Under the pieces are notes generated by a model. The model was not told the origin of the DNA. It saw only the letters and a program-made list of their open reading frames with translations, and ran no database searches. Positions 1 through 9,397 of a DNA stretch of 64,000 nucleotides are shown here, one piece after another; positions within the stretch are counted from its first letter, which is position 1, and every line of letters begins with the position of its first letter. Source of the stretch: Arcanobacterium phocae (lineage in GTDB: Bacteria > Actinomycetota > Actinomycetes > Actinomycetales > Actinomycetaceae). The position numbers and the translations under genes are program-made. The stretch covers positions 482,465 to 546,464 of the forward strand of contig NZ_JABAPM010000001.1 of NCBI RefSeq assembly GCF_018913465.1, in the 5' to 3' direction.

Positions 1-465
1 TGCGATATTAATCCGCTTGTCGGTTGCGGAAAATGGGTAGGCATGTGGCAGAACGAAGTGTTTTTTGGTGTCACTAACTCGGTATTTGGCCTCGCATTTT
101 TTGCAGGTATTACTGCGTTAGGCTTTGTGTTAGTGGCCGACGGGCGATTTGCTCGATGGCTGTGGCAAGCACTATCAGCAGCATTGGCTCTTGGTATTGT
201 CTGGGTGGTGTGGTTCATGTACCAGAGCTTGGTAGTAGAAAACTCGATGTGCCCATACTGCGTGGTAACTTGGTTTACCACTATTATGCTTTTCGTCCAC
301 GTCACTGCGCGTAGTGCGCAAGCTGGCCATTTCGGAGACAAGTTTACCGACGCCGGGCGAGCATACGCTCGTAACAGATGGATCGGCGTCGGCCTGAGCT
401 ATGGACTTGTCATTGTTCTAGTGGTTGTTTTCTTCTGGGATCAATTGCCACTATTCTTCGTCTAA
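1..465 (+). CDS. Vitamin K epoxide reductase (VKOR) family protein, 5' end missing
   Basis: The reading frame is open from base 1 and ends with TAA at 463-465, so the gene starts upstream of the window and only its C-terminal about 154 residues are seen. VKOR proteins are membrane oxidoreductases that reoxidise DsbA-like partners, using quinones as acceptor. Visible features are the CD-x-NP segment followed by a GCG at the very start (loop cysteines), several hydrophobic membrane segments, and a CPYC motif around bases 250-261 that is the active-site CxxC next to quinone. It fits disulfide-bond formation in exported proteins of actinobacteria. The upstream partner cannot be seen. An ATG at 43 is internal, not the start. 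Confidence 0.85.
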   Translation, partial: CDINPLVGCGKWVGMWQNEVFFGVTNSVFGLAFFAGITALGFVLVADGRFARWLWQALSAALALGIVWVVWFMYQSLVVENSMCPYCVVTWFTTIMLFVHVTARSAQAGHFGDKFTDAGRAYARNRWIGVGLSYGLVIVLVVVFFWDQLPLFFV

Positions 466-491
466 AGTATGGATTACAGCTAACGTATGGA

Positions 492-929
492 TTACAACGA
501 ATCCATATATTCGGGTACGTGATCGCCGTAGCCTAGATCGACGAGGCTGTTGCGAAGCGTCATCATTGCCTCAGTAATTTCAGCTGCAGGTGCTGGGCCT
601 ACTTCGTGTAGGTTAGCTGCACTTTCCGCGTCTGCCGGGATGACATGGATGTGAGTATGGGGAACTTCAAATCCTAAAATAGTTACTACGGAGCGTTCCA
701 CGCCAAAAGCGCGCTCTTGAGCTGTAGCGATAATTTGTGCAACGTTCATTGCGTGCGCGAACACGCGGGGTTCGACGTCGTTAAATTTTGCTACTTCTTC
801 GCGCGGAACCACCATAACGTGGCCTGGGCGTGCAGGCTCGATAGTCGCCATAACAACGACATCCTCATCAGCCCAAACAAATTTTCCCGGAATCTCACCA
901 GTGATAATTTTTGTAAAAACACTACTCAT
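492..929 (-). CDS. HIT (histidine triad) family hydrolase
   Basis: A 145-residue protein with the diagnostic H-x-H-x-H triad (HTHIHVIP, about residues 91-98), whose central histidine is the nucleophile in nucleotide phosphoramidate or AMP-ester hydrolysis. The upstream FVWADEDVVVMATIEPARPGH segment is the typical substrate-binding sheet of HINT/Fhit-like proteins. Length is normal for the family. It is transcribed towards the VKOR gene and divergently from leuS. The physiological substrate cannot be told from sequence. A competing plus-strand ORF here is a shadow. Confidence 0.9.
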   Translation of the reverse strand: MSSVFTKIITGEIPGKFVWADEDVVVMATIEPARPGHVMVVPREEVAKFNDVEPRVFAHAMNVAQIIATAQERAFGVERSVVTILGFEVPHTHIHVIPADAESAANLHEVGPAPAAEITEAMMTLRNSLVDLGYGDHVPEYMDSL

Positions 930-955
930 GTTTCTAGTTTACATCCTTAAGACGT

Positions 956-983
956 TTGGTGGATCACACGAACGTCATATAAA
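956..983 (+). promoter_or_regulatory. Candidate promoter of leuS
   Basis: TTGGTG (956-961) and TATAAA (978-983) are separated by 16 bases, giving a predicted transcript start near 990 and a leader of about 57 bases before the leuS ATG at 1047. This is inspection only. Confidence 0.4.
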
Positions 984-1046
984 GAATAGTGGTTGCCTGC
1001 GTTACCATTGGTATTACTAGTTTTGGGTAACATACTAAGGAGAATC

Positions 1047-3926
1047 ATGTCGGCACCAGATAGCTTTCCATACCGCTACACTGCCGAACTTGCCAACAAG
1101 ATCGAAGCGTCATGGCAAGACCGGTGGGAAAGTGACGAAACATTTAATGCGCCAAATCCAGTTGGCGAGCTTGCGGGAGCTGGAAAGCTAGCTGACGAAA
1201 CGTATTTCTTGCTTGATATGTTCCCGTACCCTTCTGGCAAAGGACTCCACGTCGGCCACCCGCTTGGCTTTATCGCAACCGACTGTTTAGCGCGTTACCA
1301 CCGTATGCAGGGCAAGAATGTGCTCTACACGATGGGATTTGATGCGTTTGGTTTGCCAGCAGAGCAATATGCAGTCCAGACCGGACAGCATCCGCGTATT
1401 ACCACCGAGCAAAACATTGACAATATGCGTTCGCAGTTACGGCGTTTGGGAATGTCGCACGAAAAGCGTCGGTCAATTGCAACCACAGACACGATCTTTG
1501 TGGGGTGGACGCAATGGATCTTCTCCCAGATCTTCAATTCGTGGTATGACGAACAAGCTCCTGGTCGTGAGCCTGGGACAACAGGCCGGGCGCGGCCAAT
1601 TGCCGAGCTCATCGCTGGTTATAAAGATGGTTCGATCCCAACTCCGGATGGCACTCCATGGGCAGATATGACTCCGGAACAACGCCGTAACGCTGTTGAT
1701 AGCCGACGCTTGGCGTACATCGATTATGCGCCGGTCAACTGGGCACCAGGCTTGGGAACCGTGTTAGCGAATGAAGAAGTAACGGCAGACGGCCGATCTG
1801 AGCGCGGCAACTATCCAGTGTTCAAGCGCAAGCTTCGGCAGTGGATGATGCGGATTACTGCCTATTCTGATCGTTTAGCTGCGGACCTAGATAAAGTTGA
1901 TTGGCCAGAAAAAGTTCGGTCAATGCAACGTAACTGGATCGGAAAATCTCACGGTGCGCACGTAGACTTCACTGCGCATGGCGCCGACGGCGATCATACG
2001 CTCACAGTGTTCACTACCCGTCCAGATACCTTGTTTGGTGCGACATTTATGGTAGTTTCGCCGGAACACCCGATGCTGAACGCGGAAGCAATCCCAGGGC
2101 AATGGCCAGCTGAGACCCGCACCGAATGGACTGGCGGTGCTGCAGATCCAATGATTGCGGTGAAAGACTATCAGCGTGCTGCTTCGCGAAAGTCTGATAA
2201 GGAGCGCGCCGACGTCGAAAAAACTAAGACTGGTGTGTTCACGGGTATTTTTGCTACCAACCCAGTTAATGGCGATCTTATCCCGGTATTCACTGCCGAT
2301 TACGTGATGATGGGATACGGTACGGGCGCTATTATGGCGGTCCCATCAGGAGACCAGCGCGACTTTGATTTTGCGCGTACCTACAATGTTTCGATTATCC
2401 CAACGATTGAAACACCAGCTGATTTTGATGGTGAATCAGCGTGGACTGAAGACGGGCCAATTATTAACTCTGCTAATGATGAGATCTCGCTGAACGGCTT
2501 GGATAAAGACGCCGGTAAAGCGAAGATGACAGCATGGCTGGAGGAAAAAGGAGTAGGCAAGGCAGCTATTACCTACCGTCTGCGCGATTGGCTATTCTCC
2601 CGGCAGCGCTACTGGGGCGAACCATTCCCGATCGTTTATGATGAAGAGGGCAACGCGCATTCCCTGCCAGATTCGATGCTCCCAGTTGAACTGCCAGACA
2701 CTCCAGACTATTCGCCTCGGTCGTTTGATCCAGAGGATGCTGATTCAGAACCAGAACCGCCGTTGGGTCGCTTGACCGATTGGGTCAATGTTGAGCTTGA
2801 CTTGGGTGATGGCTTGAAGAAATACACTCGCGAAACAAACACCATGCCGAACTGGGCTGGTTCATGCTGGTACGAATTGCGCTATATTGACCCGCTCAAC
2901 ACTAAGCAATTCATTGCGCCGGAAAATGAAGCGTACTGGATGGGACCGCAGGAAGGAAAGCCTGCCGGTGGTACCGATCTGTATATCGGCGGTGTTGAGC
3001 ACGCGGTTTTGCACTTGCTCTATGCCCGGTTCTGGCACAAGGTTCTGTTTGATCTCGGATATTTGAGCTCAAGCGAGCCATTCCACAAGCTCTTCAACCA
3101 AGGCTATGTGCAGGCATATGCGTACACCGATTCGCGTGGACAGTATGTTCCAGCTGATGAAGTCGTTGAAGTTCCAGCTAGCGATGGATCTGGTGAAGTA
3201 ACGTTCGAATGGAACGGGCAGCCAGTAAACCGCGAATACGGCAAGATGGGCAAGTCGCTAAAGAATATTGTCACTCCAGATGATATGGCAGAACAGTATG
3301 GTGCCGATACATTCCGTGTCTACGAGATGTCCATGGGGCCGCTTGATGCTGATCGGCCATGGGAAACTCGTGCCGTCGTCGGTGCACAACGATTCTTGCA
3401 ACGGTTGTGGCGAAATATCGTTGATGAACAAACCGGCGAGCTGGTTATTGTCGATGAACCGACGGACCATGAAACTGCGAAAGTTATGGCTCGAACAATT
3501 AATGACGTACGGGCAGAATTTGAAGCGATGCGAATTAACACCGCTATTGCGCGAATCATCGTTTTGAACAACCATGTTACTGGTAAGCCTGTTACTCGAG
3601 AGGTGGCAGAGACACTAACATTGCTGGTTTCTCCAGTTGCGCCACACATTGCGGAGGAACTGTGGAAGCGGTTGGGACACGCAGATTCGATCGCTTATGC
3701 TCCGTTCCCGCAGGTTACTGATGAATCTTTGCTGGTTGACGACACCGTGACATGCGTCGTGCAAGTTAAAGGTAAAGTCCGTGATCGGCTTGAGGTCCCC
3801 ACCAATATCTCCGATGCGGATCTAGAGGCATTAGCATTGGCATCAGATAAGATAAGCCAGTATCTTGACGGCGCACCGCGCAAAGTTATTATCCGGGCTC
3901 CGAAATTAGTCAACATCGTTCCGTGA
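1047..3926 (+). CDS. leuS: Leucyl-tRNA synthetase
   Basis: Class I aminoacyl-tRNA synthetase that charges tRNA-Leu. The protein has about 959 residues, as usual for actinobacterial LeuS. The HIGH-type signature HVGH follows FPYPSGKGL near residue 70. The CP1 editing domain includes TTRPDTLFGATFMV. The KMSKS-type loop reads GKMGKSLKN, the common LeuS variant. A C-terminal anticodon and tRNA-binding region ends in IVP. The ATG at 1047 was chosen because AAGGAG lies at 1037-1042 and the first residues (MSAPDSFPYRYTAELANKIE) match the family N-terminus. The in-frame start at 993 sits next to the likely transcription start and would add 18 unlikely residues. A strong terminator follows at 3929-3964. 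Confidence 0.97.
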   Translation: MSAPDSFPYRYTAELANKIEASWQDRWESDETFNAPNPVGELAGAGKLADETYFLLDMFPYPSGKGLHVGHPLGFIATDCLARYHRMQGKNVLYTMGFDAFGLPAEQYAVQTGQHPRITTEQNIDNMRSQLRRLGMSHEKRRSIATTDTIFVGWTQWIFSQIFNSWYDEQAPGREPGTTGRARPIAELIAGYKDGSIPTPDGTPWADMTPEQRRNAVDSRRLAYIDYAPVNWAPGLGTVLANEEVTADGRSERGNYPVFKRKLRQWMMRITAYSDRLAADLDKVDWPEKVRSMQRNWIGKSHGAHVDFTAHGADGDHTLTVFTTRPDTLFGATFMVVSPEHPMLNAEAIPGQWPAETRTEWTGGAADPMIAVKDYQRAASRKSDKERADVEKTKTGVFTGIFATNPVNGDLIPVFTADYVMMGYGTGAIMAVPSGDQRDFDFARTYNVSIIPTIETPADFDGESAWTEDGPIINSANDEISLNGLDKDAGKAKMTAWLEEKGVGKAAITYRLRDWLFSRQRYWGEPFPIVYDEEGNAHSLPDSMLPVELPDTPDYSPRSFDPEDADSEPEPPLGRLTDWVNVELDLGDGLKKYTRETNTMPNWAGSCWYELRYIDPLNTKQFIAPENEAYWMGPQEGKPAGGTDLYIGGVEHAVLHLLYARFWHKVLFDLGYLSSSEPFHKLFNQGYVQAYAYTDSRGQYVPADEVVEVPASDGSGEVTFEWNGQPVNREYGKMGKSLKNIVTPDDMAEQYGADTFRVYEMSMGPLDADRPWETRAVVGAQRFLQRLWRNIVDEQTGELVIVDEPTDHETAKVMARTINDVRAEFEAMRINTAIARIIVLNNHVTGKPVTREVAETLTLLVSPVAPHIAEELWKRLGHADSIAYAPFPQVTDESLLVDDTVTCVVQVKGKVRDRLEVPTNISDADLEALALASDKISQYLDGAPRKVIIRAPKLVNIVP

Positions 3927-3928
3927 GT

Positions 3929-3964
3929 AAAACGTGGTAGAGGCCAAGCCCTCTACCACGTTTT
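3929..3964 (+). terminator. Rho-independent terminator of leuS
   Basis: A perfect 15-bp inverted repeat (3929-3943 with 3950-3964) starts 3 bases after the leuS stop codon. The downstream arm ends in TTTT and runs into AT-rich sequence. Confidence 0.85.
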
Positions 3965-4124
3965 ATATGTATAAACAGAGGGTTTGATTGGGACATGACG
4001 TTATTTCCAATCAAAATGCAGAGAATAACGAATAGGGTTATCTTTTTATACTGAAAAGATAGTAAACTATTACGAAAACCAATACCCGTAATGGTGCGGA
4101 TATATAATTACTAGTGGAAAGCGA

Positions 4125-5102
4125 GTGGCTGTGGTGTCAATGGCTGGTACAACGATCGAAGCAACCAATTTTGATGGGTTGCCGGCGTGGAGACTCACGT
4201 CCGCTACTGGAGCAACAGCAGTGGTTGCTGAGCGGGGCGCAACGCTATTATCTTGGGAGCCTCGTCCGGGGTTTAACATTGTTGATGGATATGAAACCCG
4301 TGCGGAAATGGAAGACGGACGCGATGCCCGTTCAAAGGTTATGGCACCTTGGCCAGGGCGACTGACTGGTTCTTCGTACGTTTTCGACGGCGAAACATAC
4401 ACTGTTAATGAGCTACCTGAAGGCGCTGCACATGGCTTGGTAGGAGAAGCGGACTTTACCGCGACCAACACTGAGGGCGCTCTGACATTAACCTATACGT
4501 TCCCGGGTTCTGCTGGATATCCGTGGGCGTTCGAGCTTTCTGTTATTTTTTCGCTCGATGCAGGCGCCGATGGCGAAGAACACTTGACTGTATCATTTGA
4601 TGCTCGCCATGACTATCCACATGGCATCCCGTTTGCAATCGGGTGGCATCCCTACCTGCATTTCCCAGGCTCGCGGGCCTCAAATATGTCCCTGACGATT
4701 CCAGCACGGACCCGCATTGTATTCGACTCGCATCTTGTGCCACGCCCTGGTGAGGCCGCTTATGCCGGGATTAAGGCGCCATATCAACTTGATTTCCTCG
4801 GCTCCACGGTACTTGACACCTCTTTCCGTGGTCTCATCCCAGATGAAAATGGCGTCGTGACAACAGTTCTTCGTGACCCGTCAACCAATTCCCGCATCGA
4901 TATCGTGCAGGAACCTGCCGAGGCACCACTTGTCCATATCTACACCGCAGATGGCGCATTGCGTAATGTCCGTGGCTCGATAGCTGTTGAACCACTCTCA
5001 CATGTAGCAGACGCTTTCAACCGTCCTGATGCGGCAGGTTCGATCGTTCTCGCTCCTGGAATGTCGCGTACATTAACTGTCACACTGACGTATCACAAGT
5101 AA
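4125..5102 (+). CDS. Aldose 1-epimerase family protein (galactose mutarotase-like)
   Basis: A roughly 325-residue protein of the aldose 1-epimerase superfamily, which interconverts anomers of hexoses or hexose phosphates. Visible motifs are the AHGLV histidine (about residue 105), IGWHPYLHFPG with the second conserved histidine, and the C-terminal VEPLSHVADAFNR containing the likely catalytic glutamate. The start is uncertain. GTG codons at 4125, 4131 and 4134 and an ATG at 4140 are in frame, and GGAAAG at 4116-4121 is best spaced for 4131. It stands alone between leuS and a convergent ATPase gene. Whether it acts on free sugars or sugar phosphates is not visible. Confidence 0.85.
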   Translation: MAVVSMAGTTIEATNFDGLPAWRLTSATGATAVVAERGATLLSWEPRPGFNIVDGYETRAEMEDGRDARSKVMAPWPGRLTGSSYVFDGETYTVNELPEGAAHGLVGEADFTATNTEGALTLTYTFPGSAGYPWAFELSVIFSLDAGADGEEHLTVSFDARHDYPHGIPFAIGWHPYLHFPGSRASNMSLTIPARTRIVFDSHLVPRPGEAAYAGIKAPYQLDFLGSTVLDTSFRGLIPDENGVVTTVLRDPSTNSRIDIVQEPAEAPLVHIYTADGALRNVRGSIAVEPLSHVADAFNRPDAAGSIVLAPGMSRTLTVTLTYHK

Positions 5103-5123
5103 GTCAATACCATTCGTATACTG

Positions 5124-5158
5124 TTGCGGGGCACCCCAAAGTAAGGAGTGCCCCGCAA
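5124..5158 (+). terminator. Hairpin between convergent genes
   Basis: An 11-bp GC-rich inverted repeat (5124-5134 with 5148-5158) lies between the epimerase stop and the end of the opposite-strand ATPase gene. There is no clear T-run on either side, so termination is inferred from position and stem strength. Confidence 0.55.
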
Positions 5159-5184
5159 TGCTGTATAACTTGGCACTTAGAAAA

Positions 5185-6984
5185 TCAGCGACGCCGATTG
5201 CCGAATAATCCGCGAGTGATCTCTTTTGCTAACGTCCTGCCAGCAGATTTTACGATGGAATCAAGCATAGATTCTTGGCGTTTGCGTTGCCGTTGCATTT
5301 CTTTCTGTGCTTGTCTCAATTCATAGTCGCGCTGTTTTTGCGCAGCTTTTTCTTCTGCAGCTACTTGCTTAGCTAGCTCCCGTACAAGTTTTTCTTGTTC
5401 TTTCTTTGCTTCTTCTTGAGCACGTAGATTTATCTCAGCAGCCTGTTCAGCTGAAATACGTGCCTGTAGGAGCTCGTAGGCTGATTCTGGATCCACTGGG
5501 GTCTGATATTTCTCCCGTGTTGTTGATTGTTCGATAGTCTGTGCGAAAGTCATATCAGAAGCAATGCCCATTGATGCAGCTGGTGCCCAAATTCTAGTAG
5601 GAGCAACGGGAGTTGGCCGTCCGTGATCATCTAGCAATGTAACAATGGCTTCTCCGGTGCCTAAACTCGGTAATGCGGTTTCAAGGTCAATAGGGGACAC
5701 TGGAAAAGTCTTCACGGTTTCCCGCAACTTCTTCATATCATTCGGGGTGTGGGCGCGCAGTGCGTGTTGTATCTTGGCGCCAAGCTGTCCGAGTACGTCA
5801 TCTGGTAAATCCTTTGGTGTTTGAGTAACGAAGAAAATTCCTACTCCCTTCGATCGAATGAGCCGCACCGTTTGCACAACGAGGTCTACGAATTGTGCCG
5901 AAGCATCGTTAAATAGCAAGTGTGCTTCGTCGAAGAAGAAGACGAGTTTAGGTAGATCTGCGTCACCACGTTCGGGTAACGTCTCGAATAATTCGGCAAG
6001 CAGCCACATAACGAACGTTGAAAATAGCGCTGGCCGAGACTGCACATCCGGCAGTTCAAGAGCAGAGATCATGCCGTATCCTTCTGGCGTATGCTGGATT
6101 AGATCCGCAACATCAAAAGCGGGTTCACCAAAGAATTCCTCTGCCCCTTGGGCTTGGAGCTCGCTAACTTTTCGGAGAATAACCCCAGCTGTGGCACGGG
6201 CAATTCCACCAATATCAAGGAGCTCGTCCTTACCTTCATCGCTTGTTAGGTATGAGACCACTGCACGTAAATCTTGAAGATCGATTAACGCTAAGCGTTC
6301 TTGATCAGCCCAATGGAAGATTAAGGAGAGAGCAGATTCTTGAGTATCGTTCAGGCCGAGTACTTTCGCGAAAAGAAGCGGGCCGAAATCTGAAACCGTT
6401 GTACGAATGGGGATACCTTTCCCATGACCGCCAAGACTGTAGAACTCGGTAGGAAAACTTTGTGCTTCCCAGGGTTGTCCTTGCTCTGCGACCCGGGCGT
6501 CTAGTTTTTCAGTATTTGTGCCAAGTTCCGCGAGGCCACTCAAATCTCCTTTGATGTCCGTCAGGAAAACAGGAACGCCCGAACGCGAGAGACCTTCGGC
6601 AATAAGCTGTAGCGTCCGGGTCTTTCCTGTTCCTGTTGCGCCTGCTATAAGACCATGCCGGTTAAGCATTCCAATAGGGATATTGACAGTCACGCCCGGC
6701 ATAGGATGATTTCCAGAAAGGTATGTGCCAAGCGTAAAAGAACTGGATTCGAAACTATATCCGGCTTTCACAGTGTTCTGATAGCTGAGAGATTCTGTTT
6801 CTAGCTGCTGGTTTTGGCGTTTAGATGAGAGCGAGTTTTCCTCAGCCGCTACTACCTGTTCTGATAATTCTGCTTGGGCAGCTTCTAATGCTGCTTGTGC
6901 GGCGGCTGCCTGGGCCGCTTTTGCTTCTGCTTGGGCAGCTAATGCTTGTGCTTTCAAACGTGCGAGTTCTGCTTGAGTGGTCAT
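5185..6984 (-). CDS. HerA-like DUF853 family ATPase
   Basis: A 599-residue P-loop ATPase of the DUF853/HerA-FtsK type. The first 70 residues are an Ala/Gln-rich coiled coil. Walker A is GATGTGKTRTLQ (about residues 115-126) and Walker B is VFFFDEAHLL (about 348-357). The protein ends in a basic Lys/Gln/Arg-rich coiled coil and a KEITRGLFGNRRR tail. Family members form hexameric motors, and their DNA-related role in bacteria is poorly defined. The gene stands alone, convergent with the epimerase gene and divergent from comEA. Family assignment is firm; cellular function is not known. Confidence 0.88.
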   Translation of the reverse strand: MTTQAELARLKAQALAAQAEAKAAQAAAAQAALEAAQAELSEQVVAAEENSLSSKRQNQQLETESLSYQNTVKAGYSFESSSFTLGTYLSGNHPMPGVTVNIPIGMLNRHGLIAGATGTGKTRTLQLIAEGLSRSGVPVFLTDIKGDLSGLAELGTNTEKLDARVAEQGQPWEAQSFPTEFYSLGGHGKGIPIRTTVSDFGPLLFAKVLGLNDTQESALSLIFHWADQERLALIDLQDLRAVVSYLTSDEGKDELLDIGGIARATAGVILRKVSELQAQGAEEFFGEPAFDVADLIQHTPEGYGMISALELPDVQSRPALFSTFVMWLLAELFETLPERGDADLPKLVFFFDEAHLLFNDASAQFVDLVVQTVRLIRSKGVGIFFVTQTPKDLPDDVLGQLGAKIQHALRAHTPNDMKKLRETVKTFPVSPIDLETALPSLGTGEAIVTLLDDHGRPTPVAPTRIWAPAASMGIASDMTFAQTIEQSTTREKYQTPVDPESAYELLQARISAEQAAEINLRAQEEAKKEQEKLVRELAKQVAAEEKAAQKQRDYELRQAQKEMQRQRKRQESMLDSIVKSAGRTLAKEITRGLFGNRRR

Positions 6985-7120
6985 AGAGCCTATGTTACTT
7001 CACGCCTCCCAAAGATCAGCTATGTCAGTGTTTAATCCACAGTGTTGTGTACTTTGATTGTTTTCCACCACTTTTTGTGTCTGAATATTTACGACGGCGA
7101 TCGGTACGATACTCATAAAT

Positions 7121-7963
7121 ATGAAAACACCACCGCCCAAACGTCGTCATGGATCCCAAACAGGTAGCTTACGCCGTAGCCCGCACACCAGAATTGGATA
7201 TGACAACGTACAACGTGAAAGCGCCGGAACTACTCGCGCCACTAGTGAGCGTCTAGAACAGCTAACTGCGGCAGCATTGTCAATGGGAGCTGGTCGTGAT
7301 ATCGCTGCCATTGGCGATACTGGAAAAACCATAAGAATGAAGTGGAGTTCAGATGCGGCACGGATCGTTGCCATCGTCGTCGTCCTAATAACACTAGTAG
7401 TTGTCACAACTACTCTTATCCAGTCCTCAGAAAAGGGACACGCAGAGGTGCCTCGCCCAATACCTCAAGAATCTTCACAGCCAACAGAAACCGCTGAACC
7501 GGAAAAACAACCAGCTAGCAACGAGAAAGACCAAAATATTGTTGTGTACGTTTCTGGTGCCGTAAACAAACCAGGAATTGTTTCTCTTGGAGCTCAGGCT
7601 CGGGTAAACGAAGCCGTTGAGGCAGCTGGGGGAGCTCTAGAGAACGCAGATCTAACTAGAATTAATCTTGCCGCTACCGTTACAGATGCAGAACACATTC
7701 ATGTCCCGAAAGTGGGAGAGGAAGCAAAGGAACAAGAGGTAACTGTATCAGAACAACAAAACAGTGATCCGAAAGTCGATATCAACTCAGCAGATAGCAC
7801 AACTTTACAATCGGTGCCCGGAATAGGCCCTGCCACGGCTCAGGCAATTGTGAAATGGCGGCAAGAACATGGGAAATTCGCGCAGCTCGAACAACTAACT
7901 GAAGTGCCTGGAATCGGTCCGAAAACTCTCGAGCGCCTCCAAGAGCATATCCGCATAGGATAA
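7121..7963 (+). CDS. comEA: ComEA-like competence protein
   Basis: A 280-residue membrane-anchored DNA-binding protein. In order it has a basic, probably cytoplasmic N-terminal region of about 85 residues, one transmembrane segment (about 87-107), a Pro/Glu/Gln-rich linker, a SLBB domain (VVYVSGAVNKPGIVSL, about 143-205), and a C-terminal double helix-hairpin-helix (VPGIGPATAQAIV and VPGIGPKTLERL) that binds duplex DNA. In known systems ComEA captures incoming DNA and passes it to ComEC, which is encoded 3 bases downstream. The cytoplasmic extension is longer than in Bacillus ComEA. The ATG at 7121 has no strong ribosome-binding site. Confidence 0.92.
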   Translation: MKTPPPKRRHGSQTGSLRRSPHTRIGYDNVQRESAGTTRATSERLEQLTAAALSMGAGRDIAAIGDTGKTIRMKWSSDAARIVAIVVVLITLVVVTTTLIQSSEKGHAEVPRPIPQESSQPTETAEPEKQPASNEKDQNIVVYVSGAVNKPGIVSLGAQARVNEAVEAAGGALENADLTRINLAATVTDAEHIHVPKVGEEAKEQEVTVSEQQNSDPKVDINSADSTTLQSVPGIGPATAQAIVKWRQEHGKFAQLEQLTEVPGIGPKTLERLQEHIRIG

Positions 7964-7966
7964 CCA

Positions 7967-9394
7967 ATGAGCGCTCATGATTGTCGGTTGTTAATTCCGG
8001 CGCTCTCTATGTGGATCGCCGCTACTATCCCAATAGAAGGCCAACCATACGTACTTGGTATAGCACTTGTTACCTTACTGGTGTCACTAGTACTAAGTAA
8101 ATATCCATCGAGTATCGTCCCGTCTATGGTGATAGCAAGTGTGTGCACCCTGTGCACCTGCGCAACAACATATTCTTACGCACTTGCGCCATCGCATCAG
8201 CTAATCGATAAGGCTATATCAAGTAATATGACAATCCGTGCATCCGGCATAATCAACTCTTATCCCATTAGCAAAAATGGTGGTTGTGACTTCATCCTAA
8301 CTACTTCTTCAGTACTCGTATCTGGGACGACATACCAGTACCGATACCGTCTACACGCACACGTTGCCACGTCTTCGTGCCCGAATAGATTTGACGCTAT
8401 CCAAACTCGCGGAAAACTTCAGCAAAACAACTATGCCGAACGCAGTGATGCCCAGCTACAAGCGCATGCCATAACTGTGACCTACCCGGCCAACGGCTGG
8501 AATCACTACGTTAATCGGGTACATGATGCCCTGATGGATTATGCCCATTCCACCGTTAACCATCATGATTCTCTGATACCAGGTGTCGCCGTCGGAGATG
8601 ATTCTCGATTGCCGCCAGAAATGAAAAGAGATATGCGCAATCTCGGTTTATCTCATTTGACGGCGGTATCTGGTTCACATATTTCATTAATGATCGGGCT
8701 GGTTTTGCTCCTGATCGGAAAACGTCGACCTTTGGTTACCGGAACCATAGCCGCGCTCGCGGTATATCTACTAACTACGCTAGTATCGCCAGAGCCGTCT
8801 GTCAGTAGAGCTGTAATAATGGGAATGCTCTTCTGCTTAGGACTTGGGCAAAGATATACGGCCAGCGCAATGCCATTATTGTCAATTACGGTAATGGCAG
8901 TATCACTGTTACAACCAAGCCTTGTTAGAAGTCTCGGATTTCAGCTTTCCGCTGTGGCAGTAGCTGCAATCGTGATTGGAAGCGGATACATTCATTCAAT
9001 TTTAAGTGCTTTAATCCCGCCATTCCTTGCTGACGCGATCGGAATCCCATTCTTAGCCGGTGTGGCTACTGCACCGTTGCTCGTAACTATTCAAGATTCT
9101 CTGTCGGTCTGGACGATACTTGCTAACGCTCTTATCGCGCCTGTGGTTGCGCCACTGACAATTTTAGGTCTAGCAGGTGGCCTATTAGCGCCAATAATGC
9201 CGATAGTTGGCACTGTCCTTTTCTCCTGTGCTGGAATATGCACTTGGTGGATGAACATTGTTGTTCACATGTTTCCAAGCGTAGAATATTCGCCTATAGT
9301 CACAGTAGTAATAAACGCTGTCGCTCTGGGTATTATTATTTTTCTATTACTCAGATATCGGCCAAGCGATCAACGCAGTTTAGGCAGGGGATAA
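7967..9394 (+). CDS. comEC: ComEC/Rec2-family competence channel, no nuclease domain
   Basis: A 475-residue polytopic membrane protein of the ComEC family, which conducts single-stranded DNA across the membrane. An N-terminal membrane segment and DUF4131-like region are followed by the competence domain with the LSHLTAVSGSHISLM motif (about residues 228-242) and many hydrophobic helices. The protein ends shortly after the last membrane segment. The C-terminal metallo-beta-lactamase-like nuclease domain of longer ComEC proteins (700-800 residues) is absent, and no downstream ORF supplies it. It forms an operon with comEA and holA (3-base gaps). Confidence 0.9.
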   Translation: MSAHDCRLLIPALSMWIAATIPIEGQPYVLGIALVTLLVSLVLSKYPSSIVPSMVIASVCTLCTCATTYSYALAPSHQLIDKAISSNMTIRASGIINSYPISKNGGCDFILTTSSVLVSGTTYQYRYRLHAHVATSSCPNRFDAIQTRGKLQQNNYAERSDAQLQAHAITVTYPANGWNHYVNRVHDALMDYAHSTVNHHDSLIPGVAVGDDSRLPPEMKRDMRNLGLSHLTAVSGSHISLMIGLVLLLIGKRRPLVTGTIAALAVYLLTTLVSPEPSVSRAVIMGMLFCLGLGQRYTASAMPLLSITVMAVSLLQPSLVRSLGFQLSAVAVAAIVIGSGYIHSILSALIPPFLADAIGIPFLAGVATAPLLVTIQDSLSVWTILANALIAPVVAPLTILGLAGGLLAPIMPIVGTVLFSCAGICTWWMNIVVHMFPSVEYSPIVTVVINAVALGIIIFLLLRYRPSDQRSLGRG

Positions 9395-9397
9395 CGC

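Noticed and set aside
3235..3270. KMGKS instead of KMSKS in LeuS
   Set aside because: This is a common variant in actinobacterial leucyl-tRNA synthetases, not a defect.
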